Below are positions 42,471 to 53,495 of a stretch of 64,000 nt of DNA, piece by piece (position 1 is the first letter of the stretch; every line of letters starts with the position of its first letter). Made by a program: the position numbers and the translations under genes. The DNA comes from Pseudomonadota bacterium. GTDB taxonomy: Bacteria > Pseudomonadota > Alphaproteobacteria > Micropepsales > Micropepsaceae. The DNA is taken from NCBI GenBank assembly GCA_021851325.1, contig JAJZDZ010000016.1:1-64000 (forward strand). The letters are read 5' to 3'. The notes under the pieces were generated by a model. The model searched no databases. It was given only the letters and a program-made list of their open reading frames with translations, and had not been told where the DNA came from.

Positions 42471-43064
42471 CTATCGCGCCATCGCTTTTAGGGCTTCACG
42501 GATGATGGCGTCGACAGGGGCGTCGGCACCGAGGGTCTTGAGCGCACGCGCGACCAGGTCTGCGGCCTGCGCCGGGGCATAGCCAAGCTTGGTGAGGGCG
42601 GCCTGCGCATCTGCGCCTGAGGCCGGGGCGCCCTCTGGTTTGGCGCTGCCGCCGGCAAAAATCGGCGCCGGGGCCTTGTCCTTCAGTTCGCTCAGAATAC
42701 GGGTCGCGAGCTTGGGGCCGATGCCCTGTGCCCGCCCAATTGCCGCCTTGTCGGAGAGGGCGATGGCGGTGTGCAGTTCCTGCGGGCTCAGCGTCGACAG
42801 CACCGAGAGGGCAACCCTGGCGCCAACATTCTGTACCGTCTGCAGCAGCCGGAACCATTCGCGCTCCTGTGCGGTCGCAAAGCCATAGAGCCTGATGCTT
42901 TCCTCAGTGAGGCGGGTCTCGATCATCAGCGCCGCCCGTTCGCCCGGTTTAAGCCGGGCGAGGCTCGAACCCGGGCAGTGGACGAGATAGCCCACGCCGC
43001 CGACATCGAGGATGACATGGTCCTCGCCGACCATGTCCACGGTTCCGGTGAGCTTGCCGATCAC
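42471..43064 (-). CDS. ruvA: Holliday junction protein RuvA (GTG start)
   Basis: [38 protein letters not shown]; HhH region [14 protein letters not shown]. Confidence 0.95.
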   Translation of the reverse strand: MIGKLTGTVDMVGEDHVILDVGGVGYLVHCPGSSLARLKPGERAALMIETRLTEESIRLYGFATAQEREWFRLLQTVQNVGARVALSVLSTLSPQELHTAIALSDKAAIGRAQGIGPKLATRILSELKDKAPAPIFAGGSAKPEGAPASGADAQAALTKLGYAPAQAADLVARALKTLGADAPVDAIIREALKAMAR

Positions 43065-43567
43065 GACGCGGCCTTGATGCGGGCGAGACTGCCCGCAAGA
43101 TGGGCGTGGGTGATGGCCGCCGCCAGCGCATCGGCCGCATCGGCTTGCTCGCAGTTGGCGCTCGGCAGCAGAATGCGGATCATCGCCTGGACCTGCTCCT
43201 TGCCCGCATGGCCGACACCGACCACGCATTTTTTGATGTGGTTGGGGGCGTATTCGGCGATGTCGAGCCCGGCCTGGGCGGCGGCAAGAAGGGCGATTGC
43301 GCGGGCATGACCAAGCTTCAGCGCGGCGGAGGGGTCCTTGGCGACAAAGGCCTGTTCGACTGCGATGGCATGCGGCGCGAGCGCCGCGATGATCGCGCCA
43401 AGTCCGTCATGGAGCGCCAGCAGCCGTCGGCCGAGGTCCTGGCGCGGATCGCTCGAAAGGATGCCATGGCGGATATGGGCAAGGCGGGTGCCGGACAACT
43501 CGATCACGCCCCAGCCCATGCGGGCAAGGCCAGGATCAAGGCCCAGAATACGAATCGCGCGTGCCAT
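43061..43567 (-). CDS. ruvC: Holliday junction resolvase RuvC
   Basis: [41 protein letters not shown]. Confidence 0.96.
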   Translation of the reverse strand: MARAIRILGLDPGLARMGWGVIELSGTRLAHIRHGILSSDPRQDLGRRLLALHDGLGAIIAALAPHAIAVEQAFVAKDPSAALKLGHARAIALLAAAQAGLDIAEYAPNHIKKCVVGVGHAGKEQVQAMIRILLPSANCEQADAADALAAAITHAHLAGSLARIKAAS

Positions 43568-43724
43568 AAGCATACCTATCGCTAATGGTGACCTCAGCGC
43601 CAGCGTGCCATCCGCAGCTCCGGCACCGAAAGCACCCCGCCCAGCCAGGATGCCGCAGTGGGCCGCAAGCAGGCAAAGACCGACCGCCGACGCGGGGGCG
43701 GCCCGAAGCTGCGCCGGCGCGGCC

Positions 43725-44471
43725 TCAGGCTTCCAGCTTGCGCATCAGGGCGTCGGAGAATTCGTAATTGCCATAGACGTTCTGCACGTCATCGTGCTCA
43801 TCGAGCACGTCCAGAAGTTTGATCAGAGTTTCGCCAGCATCGTCCGATACCGCAGTCATGGTCTTGGCACGCCACTCGACGCGGGCCGAAGAGGGCTCGC
43901 CCAGACGCGCCTCGAGCGCATCGCGCACGCTCGCGAAATCCTCGAGACTGGCGATGAATTCATGCGCATCTTCACTTGAGACACACTCGTTGGCCCCGCA
44001 CTCGATCGCAGCCTCGAGCATGGCATCGTCGCTACCCTTGGCTTTGGGATAGGTGATGACGCCCACCCGATCGAACATGAAGGCAACCGAATTGGGCTCG
44101 CCGAGACTGCCGCCGAACTTGGAAAACGCGGCCCGGACATCGGCCCCGGTACGGTTGCGGTTGTCGGTCAGGGCTTCGACGATGAGGGCGACGCCGCCGG
44201 GGCCATAACCTTCGTAGCGCACCTCTTCGATGTTGTCCGCGGCGGCGCCGCTCGCCTTGTCGATCGCCCGCTGAATATTGTCCTTGGGCATGCTTTCGGC
44301 CTTGGCGGCAATGATCGCCGCCCGCAGGCGTGGGTTGTGGGCGGGATCGGGCAGCCCCATCTTGGCCGCCACGGTCAATTCCCGGCTGAGCTTGGAAAAC
44401 AGCTTGGAGCGCTCCTTATCCTGGCGCCCTTTGCGGTGCATGATGTTCTTGAACTGGGAATGCCCGGCCAT
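43725..44471 (-). CDS. yebC: YebC/PmpR family DNA-binding regulator
   Basis: [65 protein letters not shown]. Confidence 0.97.
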   Translation of the reverse strand: MAGHSQFKNIMHRKGRQDKERSKLFSKLSRELTVAAKMGLPDPAHNPRLRAAIIAAKAESMPKDNIQRAIDKASGAAADNIEEVRYEGYGPGGVALIVEALTDNRNRTGADVRAAFSKFGGSLGEPNSVAFMFDRVGVITYPKAKGSDDAMLEAAIECGANECVSSEDAHEFIASLEDFASVRDALEARLGEPSSARVEWRAKTMTAVSDDAGETLIKLLDVLDEHDDVQNVYGNYEFSDALMRKLEA

Positions 44472-44612
44472 TGCCTTGATCCATGAAGAAAGCGCGTGCA
44501 TAGCGCCAGCCGCGGGGCTCCATCAAGCCCCACACCTGCCCCCACACCCAGAGCTTGCGTGTTCGCCAAGGCTCCATAAGAGTGCCGCCTGAAATCCCAT
44601 GGGGGCGCCTGC

Positions 44613-46073
44613 TTGCCCAATCGCAAAGCCGAAGAGGCCGAAGACCTCGTCATGGCCGCTGAGGTCAAAAGTGGTGCGGCGCTCCGCTCGCCACTCGAGG
44701 AATTCCAGCTCAGCAGCCGCACCAACACCGCCTTTCTCGGGCATCCCCCGGGATTGGGCTGGCTTTCGATGTCCGAAGTCTGGGAACGCTTTTCCTATTA
44801 CGGGATGCAGTCCCTGCTCGTGCTCTACCTGACCGAATATCTCTTCAAGCCAGGGCGCATCCGCCATGTGTGGGGTTTTGCGCCCTTTGCCCACGCCATC
44901 ACCTGGGCCTATGGCCCGCTCTCGCCCCAGGCCCTGGCCAGTGCCATCTTTGGTCTTTATGCCGGTCTGGTATTTGTCACGCCGCTCGCAGGTGGCTGGC
45001 TTGCCGACCGCATCCTGGGACGCACCCATACCGTAACCATCGGGGCCGTGCTGATGGCTTTCGGCCATTTTCTCATGGCCTTCGAGGTCAGTCTGCTCCC
45101 GGCCCTGCTGTGTCTGCTGGTGGGGGTGGGCTGCTTTAAGGGCAATATCGCAGCCCAGGTCGGCGATCTCTATGGCGAGGATGATCCGCGCCGGGCCGAT
45201 GGCTTCATGCTTTATTTTTTGGGCATTCAGCTCGCGGTGATCGTGGCACCGCTGATCTGTGGCACGCTGGGCCAGACCGTTGGCTGGGACTGGGGGTTTG
45301 GTGCCGCTGGCGTGGGTATGGTGATCGGCCTTGCCACGTATCTGATCGGGCGTCCGTCGATGCCGCCGGAGCCTTCGCGTCAGGTCAAGGTCAAGCGGCC
45401 CAAGCTTTCGGCGCAGGATTGGCGCGTGATCGCGGTCCTGGTTGGACTTTTGCCGGTGCTGGCACTTTCCCTGGTGAGCAACCAGGAAATCTTCAACGCC
45501 TATCTCATCTGGGCCCAGAAAAATTACCAGCTGGTGTTTTTCGGCAAGACCATGCCCATTACCTGGATGCTTTCGGTCGATGCCTTTATCTCGACGGGGA
45601 TGATGGCGTTTGTGATCTGGTTCTGGCGCTGGTGGGCGCGGCGCTGGCGCGAGCCCGATGAAATCACCAAGATCGTCATCGGCACCGCAATCACCGCCTG
45701 CGCGCCCCTGGTTCTGGCTGCGGCGTCTTACCGGGTCGCGCAAAGCCATCATCCGGTCTCGATCTACTGGGCCTTCGCCTTTCACTTCGTCAATGATTTT
45801 GGCTTCTCGATGGTCCTGCCTACGGGGCTTGCACTTTATTCGCGGGCCGCACCGAAAGGCCTGTCGGGCACCATGATCGCGGTCTACTACCTGCACCTTT
45901 TTATCGGCAACATGCTCGTCGGCTACATTGGCGGACTGCTGAGCACGATGACGGCGGTCCATTTCTGGCTGCTGCATGCGGCCTTGATGGTGACGGCAGC
46001 GGTGCTGCTCACGCTGGCGCGCTTTTTGTTTGCGCCAATACTCGCACCGGCTTTCGCACCGGCCCCAGGCTAG
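44613..46073 (+). CDS. POT-family (PTR2) proton-dependent oligopeptide transporter
   Basis: HPPGLGWLSMSEVWERFSYYGMQSLLVLYLTEYLF; multiple TMs. Confidence 0.92.
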   Translation: MPNRKAEEAEDLVMAAEVKSGAALRSPLEEFQLSSRTNTAFLGHPPGLGWLSMSEVWERFSYYGMQSLLVLYLTEYLFKPGRIRHVWGFAPFAHAITWAYGPLSPQALASAIFGLYAGLVFVTPLAGGWLADRILGRTHTVTIGAVLMAFGHFLMAFEVSLLPALLCLLVGVGCFKGNIAAQVGDLYGEDDPRRADGFMLYFLGIQLAVIVAPLICGTLGQTVGWDWGFGAAGVGMVIGLATYLIGRPSMPPEPSRQVKVKRPKLSAQDWRVIAVLVGLLPVLALSLVSNQEIFNAYLIWAQKNYQLVFFGKTMPITWMLSVDAFISTGMMAFVIWFWRWWARRWREPDEITKIVIGTAITACAPLVLAAASYRVAQSHHPVSIYWAFAFHFVNDFGFSMVLPTGLALYSRAAPKGLSGTMIAVYYLHLFIGNMLVGYIGGLLSTMTAVHFWLLHAALMVTAAVLLTLARFLFAPILAPAFAPAPG

Positions 46074-46097
46074 GAGAGGGTGAGACGTGCGGAGGTC

Positions 46098-46541
46098 TCA
46101 GTCGGCGCGTGAGGGCGATGCATTGGTTGCCGCCTTGAGCTCGACGATGTTGCCGTCCGGATCACGAAGATAGATGGCTGGGCCGACGCCATTGGCGCCA
46201 TAACGCGCGCCTTCCTCGACGATGGCGATGCCATGCCGGGTGAGGTGGGCGTGGATTTTGTCTCTGTCAAAGGGCGCAATGCTGAGCGCGAAATGATCGA
46301 GGTTGCGGCCTTCCTGGCCGGGACCACGGCCACCACGTGCGCCCAGCGTGCCTGCAAGTGGTACCAGATCAATGAGACTTGTGCCCACGCGCAGCTGCCA
46401 CAGGCCGATGTCATCCTGTACCTTTTCCAGGCTGGCGCCGAGCCCCTCGCAGTAGAAGGCCAGACTTTGAGAGAGGTCGGCGACACGCAGCACGATGTGA
46501 TCGAGGGTCAGCAACGTAAACGGGATCATTTTCCTGTCCAC
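46098..46541 (-). CDS. VOC family (glyoxalase-like) protein
   Basis: LDHIVLRVADLSQSLAFYCEGLGASLEKVQ; IYLRDPDGNIVELKA. Confidence 0.9.
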   Translation of the reverse strand: MDRKMIPFTLLTLDHIVLRVADLSQSLAFYCEGLGASLEKVQDDIGLWQLRVGTSLIDLVPLAGTLGARGGRGPGQEGRNLDHFALSIAPFDRDKIHAHLTRHGIAIVEEGARYGANGVGPAIYLRDPDGNIVELKAATNASPSRAD

Positions 46542-46577
46542 AACAACATCTGCATCAAGTCTAACAGGCTCTGCACC

Positions 46578-47384
46578 TTAAGGGCGCGTTGATTTCAGCC
46601 GACCTCCGAGACGGACCGGTTCAATGCGTTGCGCCAGACCGCCCCGACCGGTTTCGACAAAGACCGCGCAGAGCGTTCCTGGACCTTCGGCGGGGGTCAT
46701 GCGGCCGCCGGGCATCTTGGTCAAAAAGCGTTGCAGGGGCTCGTTCTTGTCCATGCCGATCACTGAATCATAATCGGCGCAGGCGCCCGCATCGCTCTGA
46801 TAGCCGGTCCCGCCGGGCAGGATCTGCGCATCTGCGGTTGGAACATGGGAATGGCTGCCGACCACCAAACTGACACGGCCATCGCAGAAATGGCCCATGG
46901 CCATTTTCTCGCTTGAGGCTTCGGCATGAAAATCGACGACGATGGCATCGGCGCCCTCTGCGAGCGGGCAGAGTTCAAGTTCCCGGGCGACCGCGGCAAA
47001 AGGATCATCCTGTGGTTCCATGAACACCCGGCCGATGGGCGCAATGACAAGAACCTGTTCGCCGTTTTTGGCCTGGAACAGGTTGACGCCCCGCCCCGGT
47101 GTCCCCTTGGGCAGGTTGAGGGGCCGCAGCACCCGGTCATCCTCACCGATGAAAGAGAGAATCTCGCGCTGATCAAGCCAGTGATTGCCGGTGGTGATGC
47201 AGTCCACGCCAAGAGCAAAGAATTCGTCGGCGAGCCGCCGCGTGAGACCAAAGCCATGCGCGGCGTTTTCACCATTGAGAATGATGAAATCGAGGTCGAG
47301 TTCTGCCTTGAGCGCGGGAAGATAGCTGCTCACCGCCTCGCGACCAGCCCGGCCGATGACATCACCAATGAAGAGAAGACGCAT
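46578..47384 (-). CDS. YmdB family metallophosphoesterase
   Basis: RLLFIGDVIGRAGREAVSSYLPALKAELDLDFIILNGENAAHGFGLT; VVGSHSHVPTADAQILPGGTGYQSDAG. Confidence 0.93.
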   Translation of the reverse strand: MRLLFIGDVIGRAGREAVSSYLPALKAELDLDFIILNGENAAHGFGLTRRLADEFFALGVDCITTGNHWLDQREILSFIGEDDRVLRPLNLPKGTPGRGVNLFQAKNGEQVLVIAPIGRVFMEPQDDPFAAVARELELCPLAEGADAIVVDFHAEASSEKMAMGHFCDGRVSLVVGSHSHVPTADAQILPGGTGYQSDAGACADYDSVIGMDKNEPLQRFLTKMPGGRMTPAEGPGTLCAVFVETGRGGLAQRIEPVRLGGRLKSTRP

Positions 47385-47459
47385 GCACGCAAATCCCGGA
47401 TTTGAGGCCCTGGCCGCAGACGGTCATCTGCGCCTGGCGCGATCGTGGCCTCAAAAGCC

Positions 47460-49982
47460 CTACTTCTGCCAGAGGATCAAGGGCAGTTCCTGCGGGAGTT
47501 GGGCATCGGTGTGGTGGGGAACCGCGCGGACCGTGTAATCGTTGGGAGCGCGGCTCGAGGGGGCACTGCCGGAGTAGATGAAGCCGTTCATGGCGCCGGG
47601 AATGGGGCGTTCACGGTTCAAGGACAGGAGCGCGGCCCCAAGCGGGCCTCTGGTCTCGGCATAGAGCTCGATCCTGACCTCCTCAGGGCTGACGTCTCCC
47701 AGACTGACCGGCACCGTGAAATGCCAGCTGCCATCCTCGCCGCGGGTGACGTTGGGAACTCCGAGGTGGAGGCTGTGCCAGCGTTCAGCCGTGCTGTGGC
47801 TCCAGGCGCACAGGGCACGGGCCGGGGCACAGTCATTGGCTACCCGCCGCGCGCGGGAGGCGGCGCACGGCAGATAGGCCTTTTCAACATAGTCGCGCAC
47901 CATGCGCGTGGCTGAAAACTCCGGGGTCAGCTGCGCCATGCTTTCGCGGATGCGGGCGATCCAGCGCCGCGGTACACCTTCGGCATCGCGGTCATAGAAT
48001 TCTGGTGCGATGTCGTTTTCGAGCAGGTCGTAAAGGCTGTTGGCATCGGCAGCATCGTTGCTGACGAGATGGTGGTCGATCTCGCCCACCGCCCAGCCGA
48101 CTTCGGCGGTAAAGGCTTCGTCCCACCAGCCATCCCGCACCGAACAGTTGAGCCCGCCATTGACGAGGACCTTCATGCCCGAGGTACCGCAGGCTTCCCA
48201 GGGACGGCGCGGATTGTTGATCCAGACATCGACGCCCTGCACCAGGATCTGGGCGATGCCCATATGATAGTCCTCGAGGAACACGACATGGCGGCGCAAG
48301 GCTGGCTCGCGCGCCAGCTCGATCCATTCGCGCACCATTTCCTTGCCCATCACGTCGGCAGGATGCGCTTTGCCGGCGACGATGATCTGGATTGGTCGGT
48401 GTTCGTTGGTAAGCAGGCTGATGAAGCGGGCCTTGTCGAACAGCAGCAGGTTGGGGCGCTTGTAGGGCGTGAAGCGACGGGCGAAGCCGAGGGTCAACAC
48501 ATTGGGATCAAGCACGCTCTGGGCCTGCTGCACCACCTGGTGGGAGAAGCCCCGCTCCCGCAGCTGCATGGCCAGATGGCGCCGTGCATGCTGGACGGCA
48601 AGGCGCCGGCCGCGACTGCGCAGCTGCCACAATTCGTCGTCGGCGACGCCGAGGATCTGCCGATGCAGCGCATCGGGCATCTGCCGCCAGCGTTCCTTGC
48701 CACAGGCCTCGGTCCACAGGCGGTCGGCTTCGGCAGAATCCCAGGATGGGATATGGACGCCGTTGGTGACGTGATCAATCGGGACTTCGGCTTCGGGAAA
48801 GCGCGGAAACAGGGGCTGGAAGATGCGCCGGCTGAAGGTGCCGTGCAGCCTGCTCACGCCACAGGTATAGGCCGATCCTCTGAGCGCGAAATAGGCCATG
48901 TTGAAAAGTTCGCCGTGATTGCCAGGCTCGGCCTGACCCATGGCGATCACCTCTTTGAGCCGTTCAGGCTCCTCGGCGAGGAGCGGCTCGGCGCTGGGCA
49001 GATAGCGGTGGAGCAATTCGGGTTCGAAGCGGTCAAAGCCGGCCGGCATCGGGGTGTGGGTGGTGAAGACATTGCCGGGCCGGCCGGCCCAGACGGCTTC
49101 TTCGAGACTGAGATGATGGTCGCGGGCGAGTTGGCAGGCCCGTTCGAGCACGGCAAAAGCCGCATGGCCTTCATTGATGTGACAGATCTCGATTTCCGGA
49201 CGCAGCCGTGCAATCAGCCGCCAGCCGCCGATGCCGAGCATGAGCTCCTGCATCAGGCGCATTTCGCCGCCCCCGCCATAGAGCTTGCCGGTGATACCGC
49301 GATCCACCGGGCTGTTGAGCGGGTCATTGGAGTCCAGCAGATAAAGCTTGATGCGTCCGACATTGGCCTGCCACACCCGCAGATGAACCGAGCGGCCGGG
49401 CAGTTCGATGGTGATGCGCATCCAGCCACCGTGCGGATCGGTGACCGGCTCGATGGGCATGGTGGCCGGCTCGTTATAGGGAAAGGCCTCAAGCTGGCTG
49501 CCATCAGCCGAGATCATCTGCCGGAAATAGCCTTCCTGGTAGAGCAGGCCCACGCCAGCCATCGGCACGTCAAGATCACTGGCGGTCTTCAAGAAATCAC
49601 CGGCGAGGACGCCGAGGCCGCCGGCATAAAGCGGCAAGGCTTCGCCAAGGCCGAATTCCATGCTGAAATAGGCCACGCCCCCGAGCTTCTTCTCGCCATA
49701 GTTCTGCGCAAACCAGCCCGAACGCTGCATATAGGCTTCACGCTGCTGGCAGAAATCCCGCAGTTTGGCGAGAAACTGCGGATCGGTGCGCAAGCTTTCC
49801 AGCCGTCCGGCCGAGGTGCCCTGCAAAACCGCCCACGGACTTGAGGTCAGATCCCACAGCCCTTCGTCGATATAGCGCCACAAGGCGTCGCCTTCGTGGC
49901 TCCAGGTCCAGCGCAGATCGAGCGCCAGTTGCTGCAGACTGACAAGTTCATCGGGAAGGTGTGGCAGCAAAATCGCGACCAT
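47460..49982 (-). CDS. glgP: Alpha-glucan phosphorylase (GlgP, short DUF3417-type)
   Basis: AYFSMEFGLGEALPLYAGGLGVLAGDFLKTASDLDVPMAGVGLLYQEGYF; GKAHPADVMGKEMV; PWEACGTSGMKVLVNGGLN. Confidence 0.93.
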   Translation of the reverse strand: MVAILLPHLPDELVSLQQLALDLRWTWSHEGDALWRYIDEGLWDLTSSPWAVLQGTSAGRLESLRTDPQFLAKLRDFCQQREAYMQRSGWFAQNYGEKKLGGVAYFSMEFGLGEALPLYAGGLGVLAGDFLKTASDLDVPMAGVGLLYQEGYFRQMISADGSQLEAFPYNEPATMPIEPVTDPHGGWMRITIELPGRSVHLRVWQANVGRIKLYLLDSNDPLNSPVDRGITGKLYGGGGEMRLMQELMLGIGGWRLIARLRPEIEICHINEGHAAFAVLERACQLARDHHLSLEEAVWAGRPGNVFTTHTPMPAGFDRFEPELLHRYLPSAEPLLAEEPERLKEVIAMGQAEPGNHGELFNMAYFALRGSAYTCGVSRLHGTFSRRIFQPLFPRFPEAEVPIDHVTNGVHIPSWDSAEADRLWTEACGKERWRQMPDALHRQILGVADDELWQLRSRGRRLAVQHARRHLAMQLRERGFSHQVVQQAQSVLDPNVLTLGFARRFTPYKRPNLLLFDKARFISLLTNEHRPIQIIVAGKAHPADVMGKEMVREWIELAREPALRRHVVFLEDYHMGIAQILVQGVDVWINNPRRPWEACGTSGMKVLVNGGLNCSVRDGWWDEAFTAEVGWAVGEIDHHLVSNDAADANSLYDLLENDIAPEFYDRDAEGVPRRWIARIRESMAQLTPEFSATRMVRDYVEKAYLPCAASRARRVANDCAPARALCAWSHSTAERWHSLHLGVPNVTRGEDGSWHFTVPVSLGDVSPEEVRIELYAETRGPLGAALLSLNRERPIPGAMNGFIYSGSAPSSRAPNDYTVRAVPHHTDAQLPQELPLILWQK

Positions 49983-50018
49983 GTGATCTCCTTTAGGCCC
50001 GGCGCGACCGCTGCAGGC

Positions 50019-52454
50019 TCAGGTGGCATCTGGCGTATGCGGCTTTTCGGCAGCAGCCACGGCCGCGATGGTTCGCATCAGACTCGCGGGATTGACGCTG
50101 ATCGAGTCGATGCCCATCCCTACGAGCGCCGCGGCCAGATCGGGAAAATTGGCTGGCGCTTCACCGCAGATGCCGCAATGGCGATGATTGCGCCTGGCGC
50201 CCGTGACCGCAAGACGGAGTATTTCAAGCATGGCAGGATCACGTTCGTCAAAGTCAAAAGCGACAATTTCTGAATCGCGATCGACACCGAGTGTCAATTG
50301 TGTGAGATCGTTGGAACCGATCGAAAAGCCGTCAAACAGCTGGGCAAAGCCGTCGATGCGGATGACATTGGATGGAACTTCGCACATCACGTAGATCTGA
50401 AGCCCGTCCGCGCCGCGTTTCAGACCATGGGCCGCAAGGGTTTCGAGCACTTTGCGCGCTTCTTCCTCACGGCGACAGAACGGAACCATGAGCCGAAGAT
50501 TGGTCAGGCCCATCTCCTTGCGCACGCGCAAGAGGGCCGCGCACTCCAGGGCAAAGCCGTCGGCATAGGCCGGATGGGCGTAGCGTGCGGCGCCCCGGAA
50601 CCCCAGCATCGGATTGTTTTCCACCGGCTCGAAGGCATGTCCGCCCAGCAAGGTGGCGTATTCATTGGTCTTGAAGTCAGAGAGCCGGACAATCACCGGG
50701 CGCGGATAGAAGGCCGCCGCAATGCGTCCGATTCCTTCGGACAGGGTGCGGATGAAGAAATCCTGCGGGCGGGCAAAGCCCGCCGTGCGTGCGGCGATCT
50801 GGCGACGCTCCTTGGCTCCCGTCACCTGTTCGGGATGGGCGAGGGCCATCGGATGGACGCCGATCGCCTCGTTGATGATGAATTCCATACGCGCCAGACC
50901 AACGCCTGCTGCCGGCAACATCGCCGTGCGAAACGCAAGATCCGGGTTGCCGAGATTGACCATGATTTCGGTTTTGGTGCGGCGGACCACGTCGGCCTTG
51001 ACGGTGACGCGCTCGAACGCCACCTGTCCGTCATAGACATGTCCGGTCTCTCCTTCGGCGCAGGAGACGGTGACGACATCGCCGGTCTGAAGCGCGGTGG
51101 TACCGGTTCCGGTTCCCACCACCGCCGCCAGTCCCAGCTCGCGGGCGACGATCGCAGCGTGGCAGGTGCGTCCGCCGCGATCGGTGATGATCGCCGCCGC
51201 CTTTTTCATCACCGGTTCCCAATCCGGCGTCGTGGTCGCCGCCACCAGCACCTCGCCATCGCGGAAAGTGGACAGTTCGTTCGGACCGGTGATCACGCGC
51301 ACTTTGCCTGCGGCGATCTTTTCGCCGACGGCGCGACCGCTGAGGCGGGCTGTGGGATGTTCCTTGAGGTGATAGGTTTCGAAGGTTGCGCCGCGCTGGG
51401 AGGCAACGGTTTCTGGCCGTGCCTGCACGATGTAGAGCTTGCCGTCAGCGCCGTCCTTGGCCCACTCAATGTCCATCGGCATGGGATGGCCTGCAGACTT
51501 TGAGTAGTGTTCTTCGATGGCGATGGCATGGCCGGCCAGTGACAGGACTTCCTCATCATTGAGGCAGAAGCTGGTCCGTTCGCGACGGGGAACCATCTTT
51601 TCGCGGGTGCGCTGAGGACCGTGGCTGTAGACGAGGCGCATCTGCTTGGCCCCCAGCCGGCGGTCAAGAACGGCGCGAAAGCCTTGCGCGTAGGTTGGCT
51701 TGTGCACGTAGAATTCATCCGGATCGACGTTACCCTGGACGACGTTTTCGCCCAGGCCGTAGGCTGCGGTCACGAACACCACATCGCGAAAGCCCGATTC
51801 GGTGTCGAGGGTAAAGGTGACCCCTGAGGCCCCGAGGTCGGAGCGCACCATCTTCATCACCGCGACACAGAGAAAGACCTTGAAGTGGTCGAAGCCGTTG
51901 TTATGGCGATAGACGATGGCGCGCTCGGTAAACAGGGAGGCAAAGCAGTTGCGGCAGGCCTCGATCAGGCCATCATCGCCGGCAACATGCAGGTAGCTCT
52001 CATGCTGGCCGGCAAAGCTCGCATTGGGCAGATCCTCCGCGGTTGCCGAGGAGCGCACGGCCAGTGTCAGCCCGGCACCATATTCGTCTTTCAGAAGTTT
52101 GTAGGCGGCGAGAATCTGCGTCTTCAGCGCCGTTCCTGCAGTGGCCGCATAGACGGTTTCACGGCAGATCCTGGCGCGCTCGGCAAGCTGTGCGGTATCG
52201 CTGACATCGAGATCGTCGAGGGCGTGGTGCAGCTTCTCCCAGCCTCCGGTTGTGGTCATGGCATCGCGATAAGCAGCGGCGGTAATGGCAAAGCCGTTGG
52301 GGACGCGAATGTGTTCCGCGGCAAGCTGGGAATAGAGCTCGCCCAGCGAGGCGGTCTTGCCGCCCACACTTGGCACGTCGCGCATGGTGATGTCGCGAAA
52401 CCAGCGAATATATTCTCCAGTCATGATGGGCATGCTCCTTGCGCGGCGGCGCAT
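50019..52454 (-). CDS. ppsA: Phosphoenolpyruvate synthase
   Basis: VRSSATAEDLPNASFAGQHESYL; phosphohistidine GGRTCHAAIVARELGLAAVVGTG; IGSNDLTQLTLGVDRD; CGICGEAPA. Confidence 0.97.
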   Translation of the reverse strand: MRRRARSMPIMTGEYIRWFRDITMRDVPSVGGKTASLGELYSQLAAEHIRVPNGFAITAAAYRDAMTTTGGWEKLHHALDDLDVSDTAQLAERARICRETVYAATAGTALKTQILAAYKLLKDEYGAGLTLAVRSSATAEDLPNASFAGQHESYLHVAGDDGLIEACRNCFASLFTERAIVYRHNNGFDHFKVFLCVAVMKMVRSDLGASGVTFTLDTESGFRDVVFVTAAYGLGENVVQGNVDPDEFYVHKPTYAQGFRAVLDRRLGAKQMRLVYSHGPQRTREKMVPRRERTSFCLNDEEVLSLAGHAIAIEEHYSKSAGHPMPMDIEWAKDGADGKLYIVQARPETVASQRGATFETYHLKEHPTARLSGRAVGEKIAAGKVRVITGPNELSTFRDGEVLVAATTTPDWEPVMKKAAAIITDRGGRTCHAAIVARELGLAAVVGTGTGTTALQTGDVVTVSCAEGETGHVYDGQVAFERVTVKADVVRRTKTEIMVNLGNPDLAFRTAMLPAAGVGLARMEFIINEAIGVHPMALAHPEQVTGAKERRQIAARTAGFARPQDFFIRTLSEGIGRIAAAFYPRPVIVRLSDFKTNEYATLLGGHAFEPVENNPMLGFRGAARYAHPAYADGFALECAALLRVRKEMGLTNLRLMVPFCRREEEARKVLETLAAHGLKRGADGLQIYVMCEVPSNVIRIDGFAQLFDGFSIGSNDLTQLTLGVDRDSEIVAFDFDERDPAMLEILRLAVTGARRNHRHCGICGEAPANFPDLAAALVGMGIDSISVNPASLMRTIAAVAAAEKPHTPDAT

Positions 52455-52490
52455 GATTGGATCTGCCGGGGCGCGGAACCTTGACCGGTA

Positions 52491-53429
52491 TCAATCGGCG
52501 CGGACGTCGATGACGCGGGCCAGGCGATGCACATCGTCGGCCTTTGCGAGTTCGGTGCCGTGACCAAGAATGGCTGCGGTGCCGGCAGCGACGCCGAAAC
52601 GCAGGCATTGTGCGAGATCCAGCTCCTGCGCCAGGGCCCAGGCAAACCCACCGGTAAAGCTGTCTCCGGCTCCCACGGTACTGCGCGCCGTCACTTTGGG
52701 GGCGGTCGCACGCAGGATCTGGCTGCGGCCGATGAGCCGGGCGCCACGATCGGCAAGGGTGAGCGCGACGAACTCGGCACCACCGGCATCAACGATTTTG
52801 CGCGCGGCGGCGATAAAGCTGTCCTCGCTGGCCAGAGGCTGAGCGCTTAAGGCGGAAAGTTCCCGGGCATTGGGCTTGATCAGGAAGACGCCTTCAGCCA
52901 GCGCGGCCTTGAGGGCGGCACCGGAACTGTCGACGATAAGCTGCTGGCCACGGGCGCGGACGGCCCTGGCGATCTGGCCATAAAGGGAGGCTGGCGTTGC
53001 TTGCGGCAGGCTGCCGCTGAGAACCACAAGCTCGGCCTCGCTCCTGCTCAGTGCGTCCAGCATCGCGCCCTGCTCGGCCGCACTCAGCGCGGCTCCGGGC
53101 ATCACAAAGCGGTACTGCTGGCCGCTTTGCTCTTCAAAGATCGTGACATCCTCGCGGGTCTCCAGCTCGGTCCCGATGGCGATCTGGTTGAGACCCTCGG
53201 CGCGCAGCAGCTGCTCGAGCAGTTTGCCGCTGATGCCGCCGCTCGGGAAGATCGCGGTCACCTTGCCGTCGAGCCGCGCAATGACGCGGGCGACATTGAT
53301 GCCGCCGCCGCCCGGATCGCGCCGCACATTGGTACAGCGCAGCTTCTGCAGAGGCTCAAGACGACCGGTGGCCGCCGACAGGTCGATGGCCGGGTTAAGC
53401 GTAAGCGTGACGATGCGATCGGCAGGCAT
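52491..53429 (-). CDS. PfkB family hexose kinase (1-/6-phosphofructokinase type)
   Basis: ITLTLNPAIDLSA; RRDPGGGGINVARVIARL; STVGAGDSFTGGFAWAL. Confidence 0.92.
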   Translation of the reverse strand: MPADRIVTLTLNPAIDLSAATGRLEPLQKLRCTNVRRDPGGGGINVARVIARLDGKVTAIFPSGGISGKLLEQLLRAEGLNQIAIGTELETREDVTIFEEQSGQQYRFVMPGAALSAAEQGAMLDALSRSEAELVVLSGSLPQATPASLYGQIARAVRARGQQLIVDSSGAALKAALAEGVFLIKPNARELSALSAQPLASEDSFIAAARKIVDAGGAEFVALTLADRGARLIGRSQILRATAPKVTARSTVGAGDSFTGGFAWALAQELDLAQCLRFGVAAGTAAILGHGTELAKADDVHRLARVIDVRAD

Positions 53430-53495
53430 GGGTCGGCCACTGCTTCAGAGCGCAAACATATGGGCCGACCCCGCCTTGAAGGATGTTGATCTGTC

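Noticed and set aside
44523-45977. 484-aa minus-strand ORF
   Set aside because: Antisense to the POT transporter; polar His/Gln/Arg repetitive composition, no recognisable motif.
48069-49844. 591-aa plus-strand ORF
   Set aside because: Antisense to glgP, which has clear phosphorylase motifs; shadow ORF.
50298-51503. 401-aa plus-strand ORF
   Set aside because: Antisense to ppsA; shadow ORF.
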